From assembly GCF_024713975.1 (NCBI RefSeq), contig NC_091111.1:4959001-5023000 (forward strand): 64,000 bases of DNA, written 5' to 3'. Below are positions 13,252-23,753 of the stretch, one piece after another. Origin of the DNA: Paralichthys olivaceus (lineage: Eukaryota; Chordata; Actinopteri; Pleuronectiformes; Paralichthyidae). The position numbers and the translations under genes were made by a program. Below the pieces are notes generated by a model. It was given only the letters and a program-made list of their open reading frames with translations, had not been told where the DNA came from and made no database searches. Position 1 is the stretch's first letter. Each line of letters begins with the position of its first letter.

Positions 13252-14256
13252 CTTAGCAGATAGAATTACATGTCTACAGCTTCGTCTGTGTTCACTCACA
13301 TCAACACTTAAAATCACTGTGTTTTTAGTCGAAAGTAGATCAATTCCATTTCAGGTACAGAATTATTTGAATTACTGCTTTGACAGACAGAATATTTGTC
13401 CATGTAGATATAACTGATCAATTTTAAGAAGCAGTGAAGCCCATAAGTCTTACCTTCTGTTCTCAAGAGGAAACATGCTGAGGTTCATAGTTGTGTTGTG
13501 TGGGAGGACATCAATGAAAAAGAAATACAAAAAGTGCATTAACTTTTCTATTCTGTACTTTAACTTGAAACTAATTTTGCATATGTATTTTATTCATTTC
13601 ATTGATCCTGAGGTGCTTGGCTGTGTTTGTTCTGACTCAGTGTTATTGTTTACTGCCTCAACTAAGTCTTACAGACGGCTTGTGGAGATATACTGTAGCT
13701 TTCACTGTTCGTCACATGAGACATTGGTCATATGAAAGTAGATATAATCCAATAAAATGAGAATATACAAAAAAAGCAGTATCGAAAGTGCACATTGTAG
13801 TTGCTTTGCACTCAATTATGATGTCAACAGTACATTGCATTATCTTAAGAGCAGGTCTCACCTGCAGACTGAGAGATGTTCCAGCTGTGCTGTGTCCTCA
13901 GAAAATGTTTAAGAGAAAAGGGGATGTCTCATTTCACTACAATTGGGTTTCCTTGATTCCTTTTCCTCACATTTCTCAGGAAAAAGCACAAGTGATGCGT
14001 TAGAGACTTGTGCCTAATCCCTTTTTTAAAATCCTCTGTCCTCTTTCTCCCCCTGCAGGCGATCTACAAGATGGTGGGCACAGTGATCATGATGAAAATG
14101 AACGAGGATGGCCTGACGCCCGAGCAGAGGGTGGACAAGATCTTCTCCAAGATGGATAAGAACAACGACGACCAGATCTCACTGGAGGAATTCAAAGAGG
14201 CGGCCAAGAGTGACCCGTCCATCGTACTACTGCTGCAGTGCGACCTTCAGAAATAG
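12437..14256 (+). CDS. vsnl1: Visinin-like protein 1 (VILIP-1), last two coding exons, 5' partial
   Basis: Neuronal calcium sensor: binds Ca2+ through EF-hands, exposes an N-terminal myristoyl group and moves to membranes, where it modulates cyclic-nucleotide and receptor signalling. Exons are 12437-12652 (72 codons, after ttccag, before gtaaaa) and 14059-14256 (65 codons plus TAG, after ccctgcag). With the 54 missing N-terminal residues the protein would be 191 aa, the normal VSNL1 length. EF2 loop [12 protein letters not shown] (residue 73 on), EF3 loop [12 protein letters not shown] (109 on) and EF4 loop [12 protein letters not shown] (159 on) all keep their Ca2+-coordinating acidic positions. 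The segment [18 protein letters not shown] and the LLLQCD-QK end separate it from hippocalcin and neurocalcin, which differ there. The myristoylated start and degenerate EF1 are outside the window. Teleosts may carry two vsnl1 copies and I cannot say which this is. Confidence 0.95.
13214..13248. repeat. (AG)17 microsatellite
   Basis: Thirty-five uninterrupted bases of AG in the last vsnl1 intron. Confidence 0.95.
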
Positions 14257-16760
14257 GCTGTAAGGGGCGAGCGGGGTGCTCCGCCATCCGCCACGGACTG
14301 CACAGAAAGAATTTCATGTTCCATTCAGTTTGCAGCTATTTCCACTGAAAAAAAATTATATGCTTGGACTACCTTTCAATGGATCTGCTTCTTGTGTTTG
14401 AAACACTCGTGTGCATGAGAATGTTATTTGCTATAAAAAGATCTACACACAACATACAAGAGTGTGCGGGGTGAAAGAGTGCGGGATGCACACTTACACC
14501 ACAGACAGATACACCAACAGCAAACACACACACACACACACACAATCTGTCACGACACATTAACACCTCGCACAAATAATATATATAGATATATAAATAT
14601 GAATATATATAAGTTATTTAAAGATCAACTGCCAAAATGTGAAGTGTGCAATGTATTTTCCATACAGTTTCATTTTACTGGAGCTTGCGCATCAGTGATG
14701 TGCTTCGTTGAATTTACCGCTACTCTATTTATTGTTCCGAGTTTACTGACGCTAGCTGTACGTGTTTCATAATACCAAGTAATGTCAACCGATCCAAATT
14801 CCTATGATAATGTATCTGCCTCCAATGAGACAACACTCTATCCATCGTCTCTGATATTAGCTCTAGGCGAGATGGATTAACGTTCGTCCCACTTTTCCTT
14901 CTAAAACATGCTTGTACTGTCGGTAAGAAAAAAAAAAAAAAAACGTAACTGTAGTTAATTTGCATGCCTTTAGGTTCTGCCTTAAAAAAAGCTCCTCATT
15001 CTGCACCCTGTAATCGAAGACAGAAAGCCTTATCAAAGCAGCGCGGCAACACTGGGGAGTGTAAACAACGTTTTACCGAATAGGGAGGGCGGGGGGTAAA
15101 AAAAATCCAACAAGTATCGTCATATGGGATGTAACTCTTGTGATCTGTCGAGACGTTTTTGCTTTAACTGTGGGAGCATGTTCCCTTGTAGATTTAGGTG
15201 TGGTATATGTTGCTAAGAACTAAACCCCTGCCCCTGTGTTTAAACACACTATCATTGCAAATTAGGAGACGCTGAATGCGGAGGAATCAGTATCAGAGAC
15301 GAAAACAGGATTTTTCAAAAAAGAGCTAATGTGATGCATTAGACTGGAGGCTCGTGAGATCAAACATTGAAATCAGGATTCCCTGGAGAGTGACCGAAGC
15401 TTCTCTCATAGCCGGAGTCACATCAAATCAGAAAGAAGTAAAAGTGTTCATCTGTAGTCGGAGAGCATTGTTATCAAACTTAGTCATATGTCACCATCAC
15501 ATCCACTTTATTTCTTTTGTTTTTCCGATAAGCCTGCAGGCTGCATATCAACGTGATGAATCTTTTTTCCACTCTGAGAGAAGAGCAGCCCGTTTTTCAA
15601 CCTCTATTGTTCTGTCATTTTTTTCAGTGGAAGTAAATGAAAGTAGTGAGAGGAGCAGTGAATGGCGTTTCATTAGAACACACTGTAGCTACTAGAGGAC
15701 AGCCCTTACTGTAAAGCCATGTGTTAAGTAGGTTGAACTATCCGCCCCCTCCTCTCCTCTTCCTCCTCCTCCTCCCTCCCCCCGACCTTTCTTCAAGTAT
15801 TTCTCTCTATCAGTCGATCTTTTTGTACTTTTTTACTCCTGTCGCTCACACGTGGTACATGAACTGACGGAGGCTTAATGTAGGGAAGTTCAGCGAGGAG
15901 TGGAACCTCCTTAGAAAGGATTCAGAAATGACCTCTGAACCCCCCCCCCCCCCTCACACACACACACACACACACTCTCTCCAAACCTGCATATTGCAAT
16001 CAGTGTTCTAAGAGCTAAAGGAGATATGAAGTATCATCATAAGACAGCGTTGCAATAAAGACCCTAGCAAACCACTCCATCGTCTTCTCTCTCAGCAGTG
16101 TGGCTTGTCTCCTGTCAACTTTGTATTCTGAACTTCTTTACATGAGCATCTTTGGCAAAACACAACGTTTCTAATTACAAAACCTGCAGTTACTACTGTT
16201 GCTATCAAGATACCAAATGTAAGCGAAGGCAACCGTGTACAAGGATTCTTTTGTAGCATGTATTGTGTCCCTGACGACATGGCTGCACTACTCCCTGTGT
16301 TGTGATTTACTCTAATAAAAGGAACTCTATGGGCTCTGGTCTGGTCTGGTGACTCAAACAAAACCGCCTCTCCGAGCAATGTCACATGTAGATTGTAGTC
16401 GGCAACAGTCAAACTTACGATATTATGAAGCACTGAAAATGATCTGAAAATCTGGAATAATCAAGTTAAAGAAGAATAATGATATAATAGTAGACGTAAG
16501 AAAATCAGCTAACCTGGGACACGGCAAGAGAAAAAGGAAAAAGAAGAATAGGGAAGAGGAGGAAAAACAAAACGGGTCATCCACTTTAATACATTTACTT
16601 TCCTTCTTTCTTTTTCTCCTGTTGCCATCACTCTGTTTATTCTATCCAATGTTTCCCCCATGTGGTAATTCTGTCACCTCCTTGTAGTGCAGGGTCGGTC
16701 TCATCATGTCGTACTTATGTCGTATTCCACCAAATAAAAAACGCCAATCATTTTTCATAT
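14257..16760 (+). other. vsnl1: vsnl1 3' untranslated region with alternative poly(A) signals
   Basis: After the TAG stop there is about 2.5 kb without a supported gene. AATAAA signals on the + strand at 16054-16059, 16314-16319 and 16733-16738 suggest a long 3' UTR with alternative ends, as is common for neuronal transcripts. It includes a short (AC)n run at 14524-14544 and a C-run plus (CA)n at 15940-15974. A 113-codon minus-strand ORF at 16092-16433 lies inside and shows no family resemblance. Which signal is used cannot be told from sequence. Confidence 0.55.
15940..15974. repeat. Poly-C run followed by (CA)10
   Basis: Fourteen C residues, then T, then ten CA units, inside the vsnl1 3' UTR. 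Confidence 0.93.
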
Positions 16761-18400
16761 ACTATTAAAACGTAACGGTTTTAACTGCATCACTTTTCCA
16801 ACCACATTTTTATGATCGTCTTTTTTCTGCTTGGCTTTGCTGGCTACTTTCCACCCAGTCTCTATGGCAACGTACGACTTGAAGGAAGGTCAGCAGAGAT
16901 CTTTGCAGTCGGCCTGGATGTTAGTGTTTCACTGTACGTTCTGCAGCCAACCAAAGTGTTAAGCTGTAGTATTCACCCCCGGCTGTGAATTACTGACCTC
17001 GACTGTGTTTAAAGTCTTGGCTGACAGATTTAAACAACAATGTCACTCCCACAGTGGAAATACATTCACTTCAGTAGTGTAAACAAAACTTGGAAGTATT
17101 TTCCTTTAATTACCATTTTGTATCACTTTGCATTTTAGAGGAAAATATTCAGCTTATGCTGCAGTTTATCCCTTTATAACAAGTAAATACAGGAAATAAG
17201 TTTGATTCCTTCATAGATTAAACAAACCGGTTTTAAATCAGTTGAAACTAGTTCCACTTTCAGCTGCAGCACTAAACCTGCTCCTTTAATGCAGTTGATA
17301 ATGCAAATCCAACTTGAGCATCACTCTGCATAATAAGTACTTTTTCATTGATTAGAGCAGCGATGAGTCTGCTAATTGATTTCTAAATGATTATATAACT
17401 GGTTTATAAACTGTCTTAAATGTTCACCACTAGTTTTTAAAGCCATAGGGGACATTTTCAGAATTCTACTTAAAAAATGCTGCTTCATTTTCACTTGATC
17501 AGCTAATTACTTCAGCTCTCCTTTTGATGCTTATAAACACATTTAGCTGATGAGGTACTTTTACCTAAGTGACACAACAGGGGAGTTTTTTTACCAGCAG
17601 CTGATTTACATTTTGTATTACTACTTTCACATAATTGAAGAATCTGAGTACTTCTTTCACCACTGACCTCAGGGGTTACTGTTAGTTACCATGGGGTTCA
17701 AACAGTTCCCCGTCCTGACATTACAGGTAGAGGACACCCGTTTGACACTTTGGGAAACTACTGAACTTGAAGAGAAGATGGTAAACATTCAGTCTGGAAT
17801 ATGTTTTTATTGCACTAAAACTTATCTTGTCTCACAGGGCAGCAGAAAGATATATTGACTCTCTGGCATTAGTGATGCTCCACTCACTCACTGGATAAAA
17901 CAATCCTGAAGTAATGTTCCTGCCTAACCACTAGGTGTCGCTGCTGATGTTTTACTTTCTAAAACGGTGGTGTAAATGTTTTCTCCATATTTGCATGCGG
18001 GAGCATAAGATGTTTGTTTTTCAGGCAGGTTTACACTGAATGACTAAAGCATTAAGAGATAGAAGGTTGGTTTTTGAAGCAAAGACTAACAACAGAAAAG
18101 ACTGAGAAAGCCTGTGATGTTTACTCATGACTCTTTGGTGAAAAACCTCAGAAAGCACAGGGTTCATGCGGAGGCTTGTGTCCTCACACACGAATACCCA
18201 GAAAACTCTGAACTAAAGTCCCAGAGACTGCAACTTCACACGCTGTTTAAAGCTTCAGGCCAACTTAAAAAATTGGTTGACTGTCTAACCACTGTGCAAA
18301 TGTGGGAGATGCTTTGTCTATTGATCTAAAAGGGTTCATTCAGAGGATAGCGCTTCCACTACATTACAGCTACAGAAAGAGGAGAGAGGAGAGCTTTTAG
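16761..18400. other. Intergenic spacer between convergent vsnl1 and sf3b6
   Basis: About 1.6 kb between the last vsnl1 poly(A) signal and the sf3b6 3' end. I see no coding exon, RNA gene or clear transposon. One short block near 17930 (cactaggtgtcgctgc) resembles a motif frequent in fish dispersed repeats. Confidence 0.5.
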
Positions 18401-18410
18401 CAAAGGAACA

Positions 18411-18416
18411 TTTATT
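18411..18416 (-). terminator. sf3b6: Poly(A) signal of sf3b6
   Basis: TTTATT on the + strand is AATAAA on the minus strand, 392 bases beyond the sf3b6 stop codon. It is the first canonical hexamer I see in the sf3b6 orientation. Confidence 0.6.
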
Positions 18417-18807
18417 TTACAGAAACCTTACACTTCACATCATCATATCCGATCAACTCAAATTTAAGTCACATCGCAGGCTTTAAAACTAGTTTACAGA
18501 AAAATAGACTGAAAATAATGTAAATGAAAATCAAGTTACCCCGGGTAAATAATTAGTCCAGTCACTGATCTGAATCCTGGTCAAACTTATTTGATGCTGA
18601 AGAGTCTGTTGATTGCTTTGACAGTAAAATCAAAGTTTAAAGTCCAAGTATTAAAAATCAAAGTGACAACTGAGTTGTGAGAAATAGCATTGTTTGCGAC
18701 TGGAACACAACTCGGTGCCCTGACACAACATACGTTTGTAAAGAAAAGAAACAAGATCTGGGAAATTCCTGGATACTGGAAAGAGGACAGGGACACTCCA
18801 CAGAATG

Positions 18808-20296
18808 CTACTTTGGAGGGTCTGTGTTGATGCCGTATTTCTCTTTTAGAAGCTTCAACTGCTCCTCTTTCTTCTTTGTGTCCATCTTCTGGAAAGCCTG
18901 GAAAGAGTTGGTAAAACAGAAGACAAGATACATTTTTAAAGCCTGCGATATTACCATTCCAAATATAATAACTGTCAGACATTTCCTAAACAATATCCCG
19001 ATGTGATCTGACTGTATCCACACAGACACTGTTGGGCTCATACATACTCTGTTTGCATTGTAGTAGAGAACCACCAGGTAACGGTTGCAGACGTTGAAGC
19101 CAGACAGATGGTCACAGGCGTTTTTGGCATCAAAGATGTCTTCATACACCACATAGGCCGTTCCTCTTGATTCAGGTGTGTTCCCTCTGAGCAGATGGAG
19201 CAAACACAAAATACACAAGTAGTGATTAAGAGTGTGGATATATTTTCTCCATCATTTATTCCGTAAAACAGTTTTCATATGGTGCACGTGATTTTAATAA
19301 ATAAATGCCAATGTCATACTCAGTTCTTAACCTGAGGATTCCTTTGAGTCACGCTTAGACACTCAGATATTAAGAGATAGATCAGACTTCATGCTTTTGT
19401 TTCCCGTCTTTCAACTGCGGGGGATGCTGCTGCCACCTTCACATCTGTATGCTCAAATGAAGTGTATAGACGTGTGTCATTTGGGGATTATACAGGTTAT
19501 AAACACTTACGTTCTGATTTGCCGTATTGGTCCATATTTCCCAAAGATATCGTACATTTCCTCAGCTGTGATCTTGTAAGGAAGGTTCCTGATGTACAGG
19601 ATTCTGTTCACCTCAGGAGGTAATCGAATCTGCAGAAAATAAAGAAAAAAAGACTTTCTGTTAGATACGGTAGTTGTTGAGTCAGAAACATTAAATACGC
19701 ATGTTAAATGAATTTGCAATCAGACGTCAAGATAAGAAATCATCTTGAAGATCATGTCACACTTAAGGAATACGTTCACTGTTTCTTCATCTAATACTTC
19801 AAACTCCATCTTATCTGCTATGTGATAAAGGCTAAAACTATCCTTGTTCATTTGAATCTGTTCTTTCAGAGATTAACTCTTATAAATTCTGTTCCTGACT
19901 ATTGATCATATCACCAGCCCGGGGTTAGATCAGGTAATGCCTAGAAGAAGTAAACACAAGATCATCTTCGATTAACCTAAGTTCCTCTGTTTACATGTGC
20001 GGCCGTGTCGCCACATTTCTCAAACAAAGCTTCAGGTCACATCTGGTCCAGATGAACTCATCCCAATGTGCAGTACTGCATGTTAACTACACTGTCAATT
20101 CAAATTCGCCCAAATAAAAAGCTTTAAAAAGCCCATGTGGTTGTTTACAGTTTGTTAGCGTGCTAACTGGCTATCCGCATGCTAACGCTAGCTCTTAGCC
20201 GCACCACTGTGAGTCCCTCAGTTATTCTCGTGACAGAATAAACCAGCTCGACTGGCGTGGACTTACATTAGCGCGTTTCGCTGCTTGCATAGCCAT
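18808..20296 (-). CDS. sf3b6: Splicing factor 3b subunit 6 (p14/SF3B14), complete
   Basis: Subunit of the U2 snRNP SF3b complex that sits on SF3B1 close to the branch-point adenosine; nuclear. Four coding exons on the minus strand: 20296-20267 ([10 protein letters not shown]), 19629-19511, 19186-19048 and 18897-18808, all GT-AG with matching phases, giving 125 aa, the same as human. A single RRM fills most of the protein: RNP2-like ILYIRNLPY at residues 20-28 and RNP1-like RGTAYVVY. Tyr22, known from the human protein to contact the branch adenosine, is present. The C-terminal basic helix [18 protein letters not shown] is intact. From memory the main difference from human is RQIRTG for RQIRVG. 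The gene converges on vsnl1 and is divergent from tdrd6. Confidence 0.96.
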
Positions 20297-20520
20297 GGTG
20301 AAATCCTCAAAGTGTCGACTAACAGACGGAACCACGAACAAACACTTTCCTGATTCTTCACTGCGAACGTCAAAATGGGGGAACTGCGGTCGGTCGCCGG
20401 GCTGTGACGCACTTCCTGCTTCCGACTACGCGACCGAACACAAATGCAGCGCGGTGCTGCCACCTAGTGGGTCAATGCAGACCTACAGAGGAGGCCACTT
20501 CCTCAGGCGACAAGTTTGAA
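20297..20520 (-). promoter_or_regulatory. sf3b6: sf3b6 upstream promoter region
   Basis: The 220 bases before the start codon are richer in CpG than the flanking introns and contain GGAAGT/CTTCCTG-type ETS motifs on the gene's strand (+ strand cacttcctgcttccgac near 20409). No TATA box is seen. This fits a housekeeping promoter; the exact start site is unknown. Confidence 0.4.
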
Positions 20521-20940
20521 CACAAATAAAAATGTGATTAATGATTAATTAATTAATTAAAAACATCCCACACTAACTCACACTGTCTGACTTACATGAG
20601 CAATACACACAATCTTTAATTCTGACAATCTACCACGAACATTTTTATTTATTTATCTTCCATTCAAGCAGGAAAAAGGTGTAAGTAACAAAATGAATGG
20701 CTGACAACTGAATTCCCTCTAGCTGTCTCAAGTTCAGGTTCAGGTGCACACTTGCTCACCGCCTTTCCATCATCCTGCACTCACCTGTGCTTTTCCTCAC
20801 AGGTCGAGCATCTTGCTCAAATTCATTTGCGAAGGTGGAGGTAAGAGACGGCTCATGAACATGTGTTGAAAATACTAATATGCATCCTCCACCTCCATCC
20901 AGTATATACATATATTGTAAATGTAAGCATAAAAGTGTGG

Positions 20941-20951
20941 CCTATCTATCC

Positions 20952-21001
<50 letters not shown>

Positions 21002-21015
21002 TTATCTATCTATCC

Positions 21016-21053
<38 letters not shown>

Positions 21054-21060
21054 TTATCTT
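20941..21060. repeat. (TATC)n tetranucleotide microsatellite
   Basis: About 120 bases of TATC/CTAT units with a few interruptions (TCCATC, TTTATC). The interruptions suggest some age. Likely polymorphic in length. Confidence 0.97.
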
Positions 21061-21499
21061 ATCATCTACATAACCACCACTAAACATCATGCTCCAGGAG
21101 AAGAGGTGGAAGGATGATGGAAGATGGATTTTTTGGCCCATGTGAATGTCTCGTCAGGCGACAGCAGCACAGTCCTGATGGACGCAGTCATCATCGCTGT
21201 CAGATGTGTCACAGCGATGAATATAAGTAAGTTAAATATGGACAGGGAGTTTTCACCTGCATGGTCACAGTATTGATCAACACCTTCAGGTCAGGATTTC
21301 AAGGCTAATTTGAAATGTTCTTCTTTTGTCAGCAGAGAAATGTGGGTATTATATCTCTGTCATTATTTACTCCACTAAACACAGTCCATGGTGACTTAGA
21401 GACACATCTGCTGCTTCTTATAACTGCAACATATATATGTATTCACTGTTTAGCATATACATATACTTAAGCATACTGTACCATTTATTTATTCATTGT

Positions 21500-21592
21500 T
21501 TAAGCACTTCTGGTTGGATGCAAACTGCATTTCATTGCTTTGTACTTGTGACATGTGCCATGACAATAAAGTTGAATCTAATCTAATCTAAT
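21500..21592 (+). mobile_element. 3' tail of a non-LTR retrotransposon (LINE)
   Basis: The block runs from cacttctggttggatg through TTTCATTGCTTTGTACTTG and TGACAATAAAGTTGAATC to a short (TAATC)n tail. This AATAAAG-plus-pentanucleotide ending is typical of 5'-truncated fish LINE insertions. No reverse-transcriptase coding sequence is attached. The family name is not resolved. Confidence 0.65.
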
Positions 21593-21740
21593 ATTTATGT
21601 TGAGTGCAATAAAGTAAGACAGCGGAGTGTACTGTCTCTTGTTATTATGTGGTTATAGTCTTTACTCATAGTTATCAGTCTGTCTTCACTAACATGTGAC
21701 AGTTTGTGTTGATGTTGCGTGAAATAAAGTAAAGTAAGGA

Positions 21741-22112
21741 AACAGCGCCACTTCCGGCTGCATGAGGAAACGGCGGAAACCGTTGAGAGGTGGCTGCACG
21801 CGCGTGGTTTCGGGGCTAGCTAACGTTAGCCGCTAATTGACTAACCAACCATCTTCCTAACTAACTTACTAACACCTAACCAACGTCGGGTTGCTGCGGA
21901 GTCTCTCTTTGTATTTCGGGACAATGGTCTCGGAGGCAGTCGAGCGGTGGATGTGACACGTGAACACAGGAAGAGGACTGAAGTTCGCGCGGTCGAGGTG
22001 AGGTCAGGTCGGGCTGACGTTGAACCGGTGACCCGGGGGCTATTTAACCTGACCACCGCCGCCATCATCGCGGGCTTTGAGGACACTCCAGGAGCAGCAG
22101 GATTTGAAACAA
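21741..22112 (+). promoter_or_regulatory. tdrd6: tdrd6 CpG-rich promoter and non-coding exon 1
   Basis: A CpG-dense block starts near 21745 with cacttccgg (ETS-type) and ends at a strong donor, caag|gtgagt, at 22112/22113. No open frame fits a known protein. The next good acceptor on this strand that leads into a gene is tttttcag before 23676, just upstream of the tdrd6 start, so this is best read as tdrd6 5' untranslated exon 1. It holds a short upstream ORF at 21924-21956 (ATG ... TGA, 10 codons). That the two exons are joined is inference. Confidence 0.55.
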
Positions 22113-22369
22113 GGTGAGTGGCTGTGCTTCACCGCCGAGTCACGGTCATCGTGCTGGTCCGTCCGCAGGTCATGTAGCACCTGTTGCTATTTTATTGCAG
22201 GATGCTAATGGGTGCGGTGCCCAGAAGCTAACGCTTAGCAGCTGCTAATCCACGTCTGAATCTGAGGAAGCAGGGAAATGGATCGTACTTGTTCATGATG
22301 AGAAGATAAATGTCCGGATCGTTTGGCTGCTCAGTTAATTTCAACGAATCTTAGTGAAAAGCTGAATGT

Positions 22370-22866
22370 GTCAGATCCCACTGCGGTCGAGTGAGCAGAC
22401 GATTGTCTTTTTCTCTAAGTGCGCCCGTATTACAGGATGTATGGCTAATGCAGGTAGTCCATGATACGGAGCGAGCCGATCTTTATGCTACTGTAAAATC
22501 CCTTATTCCGTAATTTCAGACAAAGGTTGTCAAAAGTTGTCCTCAGGATCATCCTGACTGTTCACTCACTCAGTATCAAGCTTATTTACTGTTTCATTTT
22601 GGAGCAATTCAGCCTCAAAGTTCTTTCTTTTGCATTTAAAAAGGCATTATGCTCTTTATTTACTCTACTGTAAAGCCTCTTACACACATAATGCCTTTTT
22701 CAACTAAAAAAGGAACTTTGAGGCTGAATTTCTCCAAAATGAAACAGTAAATATGCTTGATACTGAAAGATTAAACAGTCAGGATGGTCCTGAGATCAAG
22801 TGCATCAACCTCCGTCAGAAATCAGGAAAAGATGAACGTCTGCTCACTTGACCGCAGTCAGATCCG
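22370..22866. mobile_element. Foldback (long inverted repeat) element in tdrd6 intron 1
   Basis: The outer left arm (22372-22415, ctgcggtcgagtgagcagac) pairs with the right arm ending at 22866 (gtctgctcacttgaccgcag). The inner arms pair too: cctcaaagttc and ttactgtttcattttgga on the left have reverse complements on the right near 22710-22750. The left arm carries about 100 bases (roughly 22413-22512) with no partner on the right. The 9-mer GTCAGATCC lies at 22370-22378 and again at 22857-22865 as a perfect direct repeat, as expected of a target-site duplication. No coding sequence. A long TIR with a 9-bp duplication suggests a Mutator-like non-autonomous element, but an 8-bp (hAT-like) reading is possible. 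Confidence 0.7.
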
Positions 22867-23290
22867 TTACCATGAATGGGTTTCATCCATTAAACCATTG
22901 AAAACATAACGTTCCATCTTGTTATTAGATTCCCTGTTCTCGTGACTTGTGGTTTAACTTCCTTCTATTCTTCGTATTGAACTTATCTTACACGTGTTTA
23001 ATTATGGCTCATTGTGTTTTACCGTGTTCACCGAAAAGATTATATCAGAAGTATTGTGTTTGTGGAGCCACTAATGATGAAGATCACGTTTTTGTGCTGT
23101 GGTCATTCCGATGATGTAAAATCTGAGGTGGACATTGATAGAGTGCATGAGCTAGATCACATTAACAGTGGACAATTAGTGACTGTGATTTACACTATAT
23201 TACAGACTCATCTGTGTTTGGTAAAAAGTCATCAATCAGTTACACATGCCTGTGATGGACGTTGCACGGTACAAAATATTTATGGTCATG

Positions 23291-23432
23291 TAGGGCTGGG
23301 CAATACAATGATCAGTAATCATCCCAATAATTCTCATCAGCAATATAACAAAATTGGACATTTATTGTGATAATTATCTATATTGACTAATGTGGACATT
23401 TTTATTTATTTTGGCCAAATTGCCCAGCCCTA
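23291..23432. mobile_element. 142-bp hAT-like MITE in tdrd6 intron 1
   Basis: Terminal inverted repeats TAGGGCTGGGCAAT at 23291 and ATTGCCCAGCCCTA ending at 23432 enclose an AT-rich core without coding capacity. It is flanked by TGGTCATG (23283-23290) and TGATCATG (23433-23440), an 8-bp target-site duplication with one mismatch, as in the hAT superfamily. Confidence 0.85.
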
Positions 23433-23675
23433 TGATCATGTGCTTGAAAGACATTAATTACATTTTTAAAGTTGTTTGTGTTTAAACAATGAAGGGATTA
23501 TATTTTATTTGTCATCTTCTGCTAAATTTGTAAGCACTATTGTTGTTGCGTGTTTTAATTTCATAATGATTCGTTCATTTTTGAGAATTGAGCTGTCACA
23601 CCAGTAATGTCTCTGAAAACCACGTTAATTGGAATGGAGGCCTGTGTTTTAAGGTATGTGTTTGTGTGTTTTTCA

Positions 23676-23753
23676 GATAACACCCAGAGCTTTCACTGCA
23701 GTGAAGAGAGAGGTGACAGATCATGGGTAGCTGGAATTCATGAAACTGCCAAA
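23676..23753 (+). promoter_or_regulatory. tdrd6: tdrd6 5' UTR part of the start exon, with upstream ORF
   Basis: Between the acceptor at 23675 and the start ATG lie 78 bases. They contain ATG GGT AGC ... TGA at 23723-23743, a six-codon upstream ORF ending 10 bases before the main start, which has the context ccaaaATGT. With the uORF in exon 1 this gives two short uORFs if the exon model holds. Confidence 0.5.

Larger units (their letters stand above)
20521..21740. other. Intergenic spacer between sf3b6 and tdrd6
   Basis: About 1.2 kb separating the divergent sf3b6 and tdrd6 promoters. It contains an (ATTA)n stretch near 20538-20560, the (TATC)n array at 20941-21060 and a LINE-like tail at 21500-21592. 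The two ORFs over the array are translations of the repeat, not genes. Confidence 0.6.

Noticed and set aside
16092-16433. 113-codon minus-strand ORF
   Set aside because: Lies in the vsnl1 3' UTR near poly(A) signals; composition and sequence look random.
23607-23753. Upstream extension of the tdrd6 open frame to an earlier ATG
   Set aside because: A good acceptor (tttttcag) lies at 23675, the sequence before it is intron-like, and the extra residues do not resemble TDRD6, whereas MSPTLGLP does.
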